This document shows, one piece after another, positions 1 through 44,710 of a stretch of 64,000 bases of DNA (the stretch's first letter is position 1; each line of letters begins with the position of its first letter). The position numbers were made by a program, and so were the translations under genes. The notes under the pieces were generated by a model. That model saw nothing but the letters and a program-made list of their open reading frames with translations, did not search any database and was not told where the DNA came from. The DNA comes from Enoplosus armatus (Eukaryota; Chordata; Actinopteri; Centrarchiformes; Enoplosidae), in assembly GCF_043641665.1 (NCBI RefSeq), contig NC_092199.1:16796649-16860648 (forward strand), read 5' to 3'.

Positions 1-1299
1 AGAGTGGATGTTGACGGTTAAACAAAGTACACTTTGCTTTCTACTCGATTGTAACATTCAACGATAAGCAACGCATTTTTAAAATTGCGGGTTACTTTTC
101 GTGGAGTTTGGCGACACGTTCGCTCCATTTAAGAAGAACGGCACGCGTCGGGGCAAGGCCCGGCTGAATGAAACAAAGACAGAGCGGGGGTAATGCGCTG
201 CGCTGTGCTGCTGATGAAAACTTACCCGGACGGGGGAGATTGTAGCGCTTCTAAACGTCCAGTTAAGAATTCGTCCCTCCCTGCATCTCTTTCAACAGCC
301 CATCTGCCCCAGCGGATCACAATCACACCACAGAGAGAGTAAGCCCCCCAAAATTAAATAAAGATCTTCACACTTTCCAGGAACACACTACTCTCGGCAG
401 CAGCGTCAAGTTGTTTAGAGTCTAATCTCAAACTTCCGGATGCCCCCTTCACAATAAGACAATTAGTTGTGCCTTTCGGTGGTTCTCCTTTCTTTTATTT
501 GAAATAAAATAGAACAAAAAAGCGAAATTTAAACGTGCATCAAGAGCGTGGAAATTACTAAAACGAACACAATTCCTCTAAATGTTTGCAGGAAGGAAGC
601 CCATTGCTCAGTCCAGTCAGAAAAACCCGCTCTTGATCCAACTGTTGCATGTAAGATGTCAGAGCTTCAGAAAGCTTCAACCTTTTTGCTACCTTTATTC
701 TTTTTTTATCCCTCGAAGTGACTCAATTATTGGGCATCACTTTCCAGCTGTGTGCCGTCTCAGTCTGGGTGGCTTGACAAGTGAAACCCCCCAGCAGTGG
801 AAACAGTTGCCACTCAGCTGTGGAGCAGAGGCATTGAGGGAGCAGAGTGGTGGGGCCTGTTCCACTCCTGGTGGAGTATTTGGGGTCATGGGGGCTTATT
901 TCCCCCCCTCCTATCAAACCATGGAGTCCCTTCCACTTCTGGTAGAACAATACTCATGGGAGGTTTGGCTTTGTTGATTTGGGGACGTTCACGTCCTGGA
1001 TGACTTGACAGGAAGACCAGAATAAATGAGTGGAGAAATGCAGACGCTGCCGCACAGGGAGCAAGGTGTGTGTGTGTGTGTGTGTGTGGGGGGGGGGGGG
1101 GGGTCACCAAATGACCTTACTAAGACACTTCATGTTTTCTTCCTTCACTTTGTTATTCATTCAGCTACTTCCAATAGCAATCAAATGGTATGCTGTTGCA
1201 TTAAAGACATCATCGTTTTACTTGTATTGTGTGTATTTGTTCAATGTGTTAACCCCCCCCACCCCACCCCACCAACATTTCAAAGTCACACAACAAAAA
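1..1299. other. Flanking region left of mprip, no gene supported
   Basis: No convincing coding exon was found. A (GT)n tract at about 1065-1088 runs directly into a G run to about 1102. A C-rich stretch lies near 1251-1272. At 220-225 the minus strand reads GTAAGT after CCGG, which could be the donor of an unrelated non-coding exon running leftwards (see findings). The open frames here are short and unlike any protein I recognise. Confidence 0.5.
1065..1102. repeat. (GT)n microsatellite fused to a poly-G run
   Basis: About 12 GT units are followed without a break by about 16 G. The tract lies just beyond the presumed mprip 3' end. Confidence 0.9.
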
Positions 1300-2214
1300 A
1301 GGGTGCAAAAATATTTATTGCTAATAAACCTGTAGTCAGTTGGTGTATATTTGCTTTATATTTACAATAATAGAGTACAGAGGAATGGGAATGTGAAAGA
1401 AAAATCCCAACCATTTAAATAAATACAAAGGGACTGCCACTGAACAAGACTACAAACATAACCGACTCATACAGCTCCTATACAGCTGGACCAATGATTG
1501 CAGTGAGAAAACAAACAAAACAAAAAAAAACTATATAAATTTTCATATATATATATTTAAATTATAAATCAGTGAATCCCATCCATATGCATTCAGCGGT
1601 CGCCTTTCCACGGGTATCTCGGATCGATCCAAGGATTGCAGAGAACATCTATGATGTTAATTGGGAGGCGAGGCGATGAAGCGTGCTCGTTTTCCAATGC
1701 AGGCGAGCGCTTCTGCTCCACAGGGCAACACCTCCGCCCGTGCTGGAACGATAACGGAGCGGTGGATGTATTAACGCGCACACCGGACTCGCTCCTACGC
1801 TTTTGTTTTTATGCAAGGGTTAGCTCACTCATCAATACGCGGTTGTGTTTATAGCCACTGAACATCACATTTGTGCCTTTGGCTAGCAACGGTCTAGAGA
1901 GTTAAAACAGTAGCTTACACAGTCATAGTTTTAGTGTATGCATGACAGACGCTCAATTAAAAACAGTATTTACAGTAAGACATGGCAGCAAAAAAAAACA
2001 CACAAAAAAAAATGTCACAGTTAACTGAAGTGCATGGAATGCAAAATCTAGACATGAAATTCAAACTTCATACCATGGTTTGTTTTTTTGTTTAATAATA
2101 TATGATCTGTGTTTTGTGACCAGTGTGTAGTGTTACTAAATAAGTAATTACAGGAGCTAAAATATAGTGGGCTTCTAAACATGCAGCAAGGTAGGTAGAC
2201 ACGATGCATCGCTG
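1300..2214 (-). other. mprip: mprip 3' untranslated region (extent inferred)
   Basis: The minus-strand sequence after the mprip stop codon is AT-rich and without coding character. AATAAA on the minus strand (TTTATT at 1314-1319) is the best polyadenylation signal I see, which puts the transcript end near 1290-1300. The stop codon is observed. The 3' end is inferred and could be earlier. Confidence 0.5.
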
Positions 2215-36835
<34,621 letters not shown>

Positions 36836-38635
36836 TATATTTCGCCTCTGTTCAAACTCCCGGGGGTAGCTCCTCGGTGGCGTTGTAATCCCGCTGTTTT
36901 CTTGCGTGCGTGTCTTCCAACGTTATCCCAACTTCGCAAAAGCCCCGGAGCTCCGATGCATTTGTTGAAGTGTTCCGGGAACAACGTTTCAAATCGAACG
37001 CTTATTCTGTCCGTTTGGTCGTATCCAATTGCTGCTTCCCGATAAATAATTAGCTGCCATCAAGCCAGCCTTCTCATCACCACTCAGTCAGTGATGAATG
37101 CTTTTCAGTCCATGGCCTGCAACCACAAAGCAGAGGCGAGGGAAGGTGGCTAATATCCTGTTAGCTTGCCAGTGGATCTCCTAAAAAAAAAAAAATCAAT
37201 AACGCGACGGACGCCGCAAAAACAACATTTGCACACAGTTATCGCCTTCGAGCTCCGAGGCGACGGTGTCCATTAAGTAACAAAAGTAACTCCCATGTGA
37301 ACGGCCCAACCCAGCTTGCAGTCAGACAGCAGGCTACTATCCCAGCCGCAGCAGTCAGTCCATGCGAAGTTCACCCAGTGCTTCTTTGCTAGGCTACGGG
37401 TTAGCCCAGTTAGCTAGCTCGCAGAGAGGCTAGCTAATGAAATTCTCTCCTGGCTGGCGTATTTAACTTGACTTAAAAAAAAAAAAAGACGGTCCGAAAC
37501 TCTGAACGGTACCCGTGCTTTTCTCCCAGGTAGAGACGCCGCATGCGGGGAACGCAACTCTTGGCCAGTCACAGAGGGCCAAATGAGTATTTGGGGTTTG
37601 GTTCCATAACTAGCCTGTTTAGCAGCAATAGGTTTATTTTCTTCTTTCCCAATGGAGCGAGGGGGGAGCGGAGAGAGCGCACACACAAGCTCCTGGAATT
37701 CTATGGAGTCTCGCGATAACTGCTCGCTGTCGCCGCCCATAGAGAGAACACAGTTACTGACCCTTAGAAAGGAGGATAACCTTACAAGATTTAGATGCTT
37801 TTTAAAGCCTATTTAATTTGACATTATGTCAGATTCCTAGTGTCACACCTCAAAAGCTCAAAACCAATTCACACTTTCCTCCTTAACTCAAGTAAAATAA
37901 GCAATACAACAGCTAAGTACTAAATAAGTTTCTAATTCAAAATTCTACTCAAGTAAAAGTACACAGTGCAGAGGCGAAATAAGTAAAATTAAACAAGCTA
38001 AACACAGCTAAATGTCCTTAAAGTATTTTACAAGTACTATAACTGCATGCTTTTCACACTGTTACATTATTGTGTGTTTTGTGTCATTGCTGCTAATGAC
38101 ATTGCATTATCATTACTGGTGCTATTTTAATACTGTAGTGGCTCAAGCAGGAATTAATGCTAAACTACTTCATATACAGTTGGTTATTTTAATATATGAC
38201 AATGCATTTTCCATGTTTTATACTATATATACTGATGCATTCATGTGCGAACAGGTTTTCAAACAAGTTGCTTGAGGTGGAGCTAATTTTGACAACTTTA
38301 TATGGCTGGGTAGCCAAATTCAATTCTAAGTAATTCAGTCTTCAAGCTGTATCTGGCCCTAGGAAAGAGTAGGGAAATGATCTGTCTCTCTTAGTCAAGG
38401 TATTTCTGCATTACATGCTTTATTAATAAGAGAGTAATTGATTAGTTGGAAAACATTACTGACTTTAAAACAGCAGTATAATGCAAACATTTGCCCCTTA
38501 ACACAAAGTGGAACTGAGACTCTCACTTGTCGTCCATCCCTTCATGCTGGCAACAAGGGAGGGATGCCTCAGATACTACTATTAATGGCTGACTCAAGCA
38601 GGGGGCTATTATAAGCAGCAGGTTCCAGGGGACAG
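36836..38635. promoter_or_regulatory. Divergent promoter region between mprip and dhrs7c
   Basis: The mprip start codon points left and the inferred dhrs7c first exon points right, about 1.8 kb apart. The mprip-proximal part (to about 37740) is richer in CpG than the surroundings, as expected for a broadly expressed gene. It should contain the mprip 5' UTR, whose start I cannot place. The dhrs7c-proximal part is AT-rich, with a TATA-like box at its right end. Confidence 0.55.
38607..38615 (+). promoter_or_regulatory. dhrs7c: TATA-like box for dhrs7c
   Basis: TATTATAAG in a GC-rich surround, about 25-30 bases before the likely start of the non-coding exon. A TATA promoter would suit a muscle-restricted gene. 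This is an inference from sequence and position. Confidence 0.4.
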
Positions 38636-38636
38636 C

Positions 38637-38782
38637 AGCCGGACAGACGGGCGGACAGACTGAGGAACAGAGCTGTGTGGGGGACATAGAGGGAGGAGAA
38701 GGTGCCTCTGTTACCTAACTAAACCCGGGGGGAAAAAAAACAACAGCCAGTCCTGCTGAAGGATTAGCTCCCAGTTCGTGCT
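38637..38782 (+). other. dhrs7c: dhrs7c non-coding exon 1 (inferred)
   Basis: The coding exon at 40346 is preceded by a perfect acceptor (CCCCTACAG) only three bases before the ATG, so a separate 5' UTR exon must exist. The stretch ending at CGTGCT followed by GTAAGTGG (donor at 38783), with a TATA-like box upstream, is the best candidate. The start is approximate. Confidence 0.45.
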
Positions 38783-40345
38783 GTAAGTGGACCAAGAATA
38801 ACACAGATTACAGGTGTGTGTGTGTGTGTGTGTGTTGTGTGGTTGCTATAGATGTGCACTCACAGGCTGACTAACCCTCTGGGATCCAATCGTGTGTCTG
38901 CCCAAATGTGGGGCTGAGCTGGGAAGTGGGTTCTCTGGAGTCATCATAAATACTAGTTTTAATGTGGATTAGGGGCTATCTTAAAGTGTTTCCCAAGTAA
39001 AGCAGGACAAGTAAGGTCATCCATTGCTTATAAATGTGAGCCTACCCGGTTGCCCCCCCCCACCCCCCACCCCTTGGGGTATCCTATGACAATATCCTGG
39101 AGGTGACATAGTGAAAAGGCATTCTGTGGCAGAATATATTTAGCTGTTCTCCTCAAACTCACTTCACATGGTAACTTTTATATCAAGGCCTCCGAATGCA
39201 AATTCTTCCCTCGGGGGCCTTAACACATTTAGAGCAGAAAACTATAGTTTGTCACAGTCACAGCCTGGAAGTATTTTTAGACGTATGGAAAAGTACAAAT
39301 GGCTCTGGGCAAGGAATTAGTTCACACTTCTCTGGCTTTAGCACGCTGCCTCGCGTCCACTTTAAAGTAATAGTTTGACATTTTGGGAAAGGCGATTGCT
39401 TGCGGAGCGTTAGATGAGAAGCGCAATGCCACTCTCACATTTGCACAGTTAACGTGGAGCTGGAGTCGGCAGCCAGTTAGCTTAGCACAAAGAGTGAAAG
39501 CAACAGGGGGAAACAGCCAGCCTGTCCACGTCCAAAGGCACCTCTGACGCTCACTAATCATCACGTTATATCCAGTCTGCTGTGTTGTGCCTATGTGGCG
39601 GTTTCATAGAGGAGCTATGTGCTATTTCTTGGTCGGGACAAGTTGTCAGGGAAGTGGAGTCCCCCCCCCCCCCCCCCCCTGTAAAACGCAAATTGTAATT
39701 TTTACACGCTTTTTGCATTGATTACACCAGTGAGATATAATGTGTCAAATAGAGAGCTTCAGAAACGCTGGTGGGTGGGTTTTAGCTGTTTCCCCTTGCG
39801 AGTCTTTGTGCTAAGCTATACTAATTGGCTGCTGGCTCTAGCGCTACATTCACAACACACTTCAGCCTCAGCGGTGCAGACAGGAAGAGACACACACGGC
39901 ACGGAGAATTGTATTGCTTCGTGGCCTTTGCTGTTTCCGGAACGCATTTGGGAATGTTACTGTCGCACACGACGCGATTGTCTCTGACAGATCATGCTGA
40001 TGAACACTGAGCCAGCAAAACATAAGGAACGCTGTTTTCCTGAAGTACACTGATAAGGCGAATCCTGATTAAAGCCCATCGTCCATTTTTGGTGTGATTG
40101 AATCAATACCAAACAGAGAAGAGGAGTACAGAAAATCATTTGGAGAATGGATCTTCAGCTTTCAGATCTGCACTTACTTTCAATTTGATGTGCTATTTGT
40201 TATTGACACTGTATTAGTTAGAGTGAGACGCACCTCGGGGGGGGGGGGCTAAAACCTGATCTGAGCTGTCCTGCCGGCTCCTCTGATTCAGGCCAGTAGG
40301 CCTGTAGCTTCCCCCTGCACTGACCCTGTGCTCTGTCCCCTACAG
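38783..40345 (+). other. dhrs7c: dhrs7c intron 1
   Basis: Contains a short (TG)n patch at about 38815-38834, a C-rich stretch at 39053-39072, the fold-back repeat at 39357-39845 and G/C homopolymers. Confidence 0.55.
39357..39845. repeat. Fold-back interspersed repeat, copy 1
   Basis: Arms at 39459-39517 and 39785-39842 are inverted copies of each other. Shared core in left-arm sense: TTAGCTTAGCACAAAGA, ending GGGGAAACAGC. Between them lie ACCTCTGACGCTCACTAATC, a phrase I recognise from repeats in fish introns, and a C19 run (39661-39679). The opening TTTAAAGTAATAGTTTGACA is also typical of this family. Confidence 0.75.
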
Positions 40346-40348
40346 AAC

Positions 40349-40502
40349 ATGGCCCTGCCCTCCGTGATGGTGTTGCCCCTGCTGATTGTCGTGGCGGCGG
40401 GGGTGTACTACATCTACAATGAGGTCATGCAGTTCATGTCCAAGTCCCTGGTGCGGAACAAAGTGGTGGTGATCACGGATTCAGTGTCCGGGGTGGGAAC
40501 GG
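40349..40502 (+). CDS. dhrs7c: dhrs7c coding exon 1 (exon 2)
   Basis: Residues 1-51: [20 protein letters not shown] anchor, then [15 protein letters not shown]. The exon itself begins at 40346 after CCCCTACAG, so the in-frame upstream ATG at 40328 lies in the intron and is not the start. Donor GTAAAT, phase 1. Confidence 0.95.
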
Positions 40503-43500
40503 GTAAATGATCCCACTTGTGCTTTCAACCTTACTTCCATTGCCATGGAGGTTTTGTTTTCATCCTTTTTTTATTTTGTTAGTTTCTCTGTCTGCCGGTC
40601 TCAAAAGCAGATTCCATGAAATTTCACTAGACTTGTAAGCCTTGGGGGCAAAGGGACAATTGACTTGGGAATAGATTCAGACCTTGGATTTCTGCCATTT
40701 GGTGGTTATTGTGTTGCAGACTAAATCCAAAGTGTGTTGCTCTGAACTGCATGTAAATGGCAACCTTTCTACATTTCTGCTTTCTTGCTGAGAGTTAGAC
40801 GATATGAAGCTACAGCCAGCTGTTAGCTTAGCTTAGCATAAAGACAGAAAGCAAACAGCGAGCCTGGCAATGTGGAAAGGAAGCTACCCGCCTACCAGCA
40901 CCTCTAAAGCTCACTAATTAATATATTATATCTCCTCATGTTGGCTAATGTGCTGGACTGCTTCTTGGCCGGGGGCAGTAAGTTCCTGGAGTCCATCCTT
41001 TGGACACCTCAAGGCTAGCTGCACCCCGGTTTTCACTCTTTATGTTAAGCGAAGCTAACCGCTGGCTGTAGCTTCATATTTAGCATGCAGACACGAGAGT
41101 GGTATCAATCCTCTTATCTAACTCTCTAGCAGGAGGGCAGATGTCACAAAATGTCACACTCCTTCCTTTAAGTGAATAGATAAGTCATTCGACATGTGTG
41201 TTTCCCTTTCCTGTTCAGAGTGTGCCCATCTCTTCCACAAGGGCGGTGCCCGGCTGATCCTGTGCGGGGCGAGCTGGGATAAGCTGGAGTCCCTGTACGA
41301 CTCTCTGACGAATGACGCTGACCCCGGGGAGGTGAGGAAATCGAATAAATGCGCACGCCGCGCACCGGCATTAGTCTCAGTTTGAAACGTCATAAACATG
41401 CCAGACTCCGAGGAAACCCTTCCAAACGAAAACCATTACTCTCTCTCGTGGTGCTGAGTCACCCCCTTTTATCTGGCAAACCACCCAGCTGAGAAACAAA
41501 TCGTTCACTATGGCTGCTCCAGTACACACGACCCTCTCATGTCTATTTATGCACACTGGGAACTTTGGGACAGCACGGTGGCGGGTTCTTATCGGAGAGC
41601 AAAGCCCTCGCCATACCACAAAGATCCCTCGAGCAGTCGCGAGGAATTAACGCACGACATGGACATGGCGCGGTGGGTTTAAAGTTTTAAGCGAGAGAAT
41701 AGCAGCTTCTGTCCTTGTTTTTATCATAATCCTCTACGCCCCCAACCCAGATCACCGCTTCCTCCTTTTGTCAACACAATAGCAGGATATCCTCTCTGAC
41801 AGCACACTGTCCTCCATCTATCTAATGTACACCGGCCAGAGCAGATGTGTGTCTATATGGGGAAAAAGTACATAAATAGATAACAGTATGCACATATATG
41901 AACCAATGGTGTTTTAGCTGTCAACGATACAAATCAACTGATTTCTGGTTACTGCTGAGATTGTTCTCGGGTTTATCATTGGCCGGAGATCATGGCTCAT
42001 TTACCTTCCCCACAAAGATGTTTTTATTTATTTATCTTTCTTGCCCCCTGCAGACGTTTGCCCCAAAGCTGGTGATCCTGGACTTCAGTGATATGGACAG
42101 CATGGAGGACGTGGTGGCGGAGGTGGCGGAGTGTTACGGCTGCGTGGATGTGCTGATCTGTAACAGCAGCGTGAAACTGAAGGCCCCCGTGCAGAGCGTC
42201 TCCCTGGAACTGGACAGAAACGTCATGGACATGAACTACTTCGGCCCCAGCACTCTGGCCAAAGGTGGGCGGGAGACTCCTGAGCAAAATCATAACCAAA
42301 AAAGGCTACAATCCTATTTTTATGATATTGTTGTTTTGTTTTTTGTTTTTTTTAATCTAAATGCTAATTTGGCAGGTGTTCTTCCGACAATGATCTCAAG
42401 AAGATCGGGGCACATTGTGCTGGTCAACAGCATCCAGGGAAGACTGGCGGTCCCCTTCAGAAGTTCATGTGAGTCGCCAATAGAAGCTTTTCTCAACCAG
42501 ATTTAAAGGCGCTGGTTCACCTAAATCAGGAAGTACATATATTTTTCGCACACTCCTCTTGTGGCATCTAGCCATTCGAGGTGGGTAGGGCCCGCCAGCA
42601 ACTGTATAGAAGTCACTTCATGTGTAATGTGATTTGTTTTATGAGATGTCGCATCATCACCTCCTGATTAGTTAAACGTGCGCTATTAACGTTCAGTTTC
42701 TGTCGAGACTGTTTTAGAGGGGTGTTGATTGGGCTGTGTGGTCGTGGCTTTTGGAGGATGCGGGGGCCGTGGTGCTGCTGAAATTTCCATTGCGTTATAC
42801 CGACAGGCGTTTCTATTATTTGGTCCGACACATGTGTGGCACCTCTCTGAACTGAACGTTATAAGCTCCACGAAGGTAGGAAGACATCGCAGGGCTGTTG
42901 TATCGGACTGAATACCAAGCATCGCTAGCTAACTCACAGCTAGCGTCTGCACAGGTGGCCCAGCTAGTCGAAGTGAGGTGAACACTTGCTTTGCGAGAAA
43001 GCCTACCACAGGCACCACAAACAAAATTCCATTCACCTCCACTGTTATGACGTGGAGGCAGCAGTCTCACGGATGAATATCTTAAATGCCTGGACCAAAA
43101 ACATCAAACCAAAAGCGTTCACATGGCTAGACACTTTAATGTTCCCTTTAATGCTTACACATAGGTAGAAATAAAATAGTACCAACGCCACTGAGGTTTC
43201 AAACATAGTAGTTTTGTTCTTACGGCGCAGTGTAACAGACAGGAAGGCTTCCTGTGACAGAAAGCCATTAGACAAAGTATGTCCCCTGCAATGTATGGAA
43301 TGAGACGGCTGTGTCACACCTCTTTTGTGTTTGTGCACAACAATTACTGTGTGTGTGTGTGTGTGTGAGCGTGTCTTACCTTTGTTGTGTGGGCATAAAT
43401 CTGTTTACACAGTCACATTGTGGGGACTCGCCCTTCCTTTTAGGGACAAATCGCCAAGTCCCCATAATGTAAATCATTACATTTTAGGGTGAGGCCTTGG

Positions 43501-44222
43501 TTTTAAGATTAGGGTTAGGTATGGTTTAGGTTAAGGTGAGGGTAAGGGTTAGGTTTAGGCAAGTAGTGGTCGTGGTTGGGCTTAGGATATGTCCCCAGGA
43601 AATGAATGGAAGTCAATGTAATGTCCCCTGAAGTGACGGAAACATGACTGTGTGTGCGCCTGTCAGATGCCGCATCCAAGCACGCGGCGCAGGCCTTCTT
43701 CGACTGCCTGCGGGCTGAAGTGGAGGAGTATGGAATAGTCGTCAGCACCATCAGCCACACCTTCATCGACGCCTCCGACCCGCTGCCTGTCGAGGAGCCC
43801 GCCCCTAAAGCAAACTCCCTGGCTGCATGTGAGTAAAAGAACCGGTCTGGAGGTGACTGAAGGCGTAACGATATATGGAAAGCCATTACAAAGGTAGCTC
43901 AGTTCATGGGAAATGTCGTTTGCTTTTGGGAGTCGAGAAAACTGAAAAACATGCTGTTTAACATCCATGTTTTGTAGTCAAAGACAAATCTGAATGCATC
44001 TGTTCCTCCACAGTTATCGCCAAGCAGCTGACCCATGGCGTGCGCCCGTCCGTCCTGGCCAATGAGATTATGCAAACGGTGAACAGGAAGAGGAAGGAGG
44101 TCGTGCTGGCCCACCCCATCCCCTGGGTGGCCCTCCACCTCCGCTCCCTCCTCCCCTCCTTCCTCTTCGCTGTGCTGGCCGCCGGAGTGAAGGACTCGGC
44201 CCTGGCCGAGCAGATGCATTAG
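40349..44222 (+). CDS. dhrs7c: dhrs7c, dehydrogenase/reductase SDR family member 7C, whole coding span
   Basis: Six coding exons give 313 residues (human DHRS7C has 312). DHRS7C (SRP-35) is a classical-type short-chain dehydrogenase/reductase of the sarcoplasmic reticulum, linked in mammals to retinol oxidation and calcium handling. An N-terminal hydrophobic anchor (residues 5-23) is followed by the cofactor strand KVVVITD and the Gly-rich turn SGVGTE (47-52). Next come [14 protein letters not shown] (116-129) and the catalytic residues Ser178, Tyr191 and Lys195. A hydrophobic C-terminal stretch ([14 protein letters not shown]) follows. All exon phases agree. Fish often have two dhrs7c paralogues, and which one this is cannot be told here. 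Confidence 0.95.
40801..41079. repeat. Fold-back interspersed repeat, copy 2
   Basis: The left arm ATATGAAGCTACAGCCAGC is matched exactly in inverse by GCTGGCTGTAGCTTCATAT at 41061-41079, with further pairing through the GTTAGCTT segment. The middle has ACCTCTAAAGCTCACTAATT, as in copy 1. It lies in dhrs7c intron 2. Confidence 0.8.
41219..41331 (+). CDS. dhrs7c: dhrs7c exon 3
   Basis: [20 protein letters not shown] onward to DADPGE, continuing the Rossmann fold (helix and strand 2). Acceptor TGTTCAG, donor GTGAGG, phase 1 in and phase 0 out. Confidence 0.95.
41332..42053 (+). other. dhrs7c: dhrs7c intron 3
   Basis: 722 bp with no recognised repeat or alternative exon. Confidence 0.6.
42054..42264 (+). 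CDS. dhrs7c: dhrs7c exon 4
   Basis: [20 protein letters not shown] to [16 protein letters not shown] is the strand 3 adenine-pocket motif, and the usual NNAG motif reads CNSS. Acceptor CCTGCAG, donor GTGGGC, phase 0 in and phase 1 out. Confidence 0.95.
42376..42468 (+). CDS. dhrs7c: dhrs7c exon 5
   Basis: [20 protein letters not shown] then [11 protein letters not shown]. It contains Ser178, at the catalytic distance from Tyr191. Acceptor TTGGCAG, donor GTGAGT. The exon ends with the T of the catalytic Tyr codon. Confidence 0.94.
43010..43042. repeat. Dispersed repeat fragment, copy 2
   Basis: CACCACAAACAAAATTCC followed by ATTCACCTCCACT, nearly the same as 8949-8981. Confidence 0.6.
43418..43655. 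repeat. Interspersed repeat with telomere-like TTAGGG units
   Basis: Opens with CATTGTGGGGACTCGCC and AAGTCCCCATAATGTAAATC. It continues with degenerate GGTTAGG/GGTTTAGG/AGGGTTAGG units (43503-43560) and ends with an inverted echo, GGATATGTCCCCAGGAAATG. I recognise this type as a common fish intron repeat. It ends just before the exon 6 acceptor. Confidence 0.7.
43667..43828 (+). CDS. dhrs7c: dhrs7c exon 6
   Basis: Completes [20 protein letters not shown] and continues through [17 protein letters not shown]. The YxxxK catalytic motif is intact. Acceptor CTGTCAG, donor GTGAGT, phase 1 at both ends. Confidence 0.95.
44014..44222 (+). CDS. dhrs7c: dhrs7c exon 7 (terminal)
   Basis: [20 protein letters not shown] to [10 protein letters not shown] and a TAG stop. 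The C-terminal hydrophobic segment may associate with the membrane. Acceptor CCACAG, phase 1 in. Confidence 0.95.
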
Positions 44223-44710
44223 GGGAGGGGAGAGGCTGGAGTCACGCGGAGATGTGAAATGGCGCATTGGACCGTTTGGAGATGGTAGATGTGGTATGTG
44301 GGCAAAGCGCTTGGATCCCAGATCAGTTCAAATTTATTTAACTTAACTTAATCTTTGTATATATTTTGCTTACAGACACAATGCACAGAAAGTATATTAA
44401 TACCAGGGCCTAAGACAAGAGAGAGGTGGTGGTGGTGGTGGTGGTGGAGGAGGGGGGTCAATAGCAGTGGCCCACAACAACTTTGGGCCCCCTAGTGGGT
44501 ATATTCAGTCCTGGCTTGACATATGAGCCCTCACAGAACATTAAAGTATCAAATATGTTGAAAATGACAAACCAAAACGAAATAAGAAGACTGATCTGGG
44601 ATGAGCTGATGCATTGTGTGTATTGTAATGGCGTCCTGTTAGAAGAAACCGCCATGGCGGATTAAGAGCGGGGCAAATCAAGCAAATGTAATAAATGTTC
44701 GTCTTGCATC
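44223..44710 (+). other. dhrs7c: dhrs7c 3' UTR with polyadenylation signal
   Basis: Contains a (GGT)n tract at 44425-44447. AATAAA at 44690-44695 is followed by a GT/T-rich downstream element, so the transcript probably ends near 44710. Confidence 0.55.
44425..44447. repeat. (GGT)n microsatellite
   Basis: About eight GGT units in the dhrs7c 3' UTR. Confidence 0.9.

Larger units (their letters stand above)
42469..43666 (+). other. dhrs7c: dhrs7c intron 5
   Basis: 1.2 kb composed largely of dispersed-repeat material. It starts with GGTTCACCTAAATCAGGAAG near 42513. A fragment near 43010-43042 is shared with 8939-8981. A (GT)n patch sits at 43349-43367, followed by the TTAGGG-type element. Confidence 0.6.

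Noticed and set aside
582..977. 131-codon plus-strand open frame near the left edge
   Set aside because: Composition and residue usage look random, with overlapping open frames in other phases and no domain.
37414..37740. 108-codon minus-strand open frame upstream of mprip
   Set aside because: No similarity to any protein I know. It lies in the presumed promoter/5' UTR zone, and mprip starts at 36835 by homology.
41898..42506. 202-codon plus-strand open frame containing dhrs7c sequence
   Set aside because: It joins exons 4 and 5 through an intron that happens to be open. Conserved splice sites and the DHRS7C match show that 42265-42375 is an intron.
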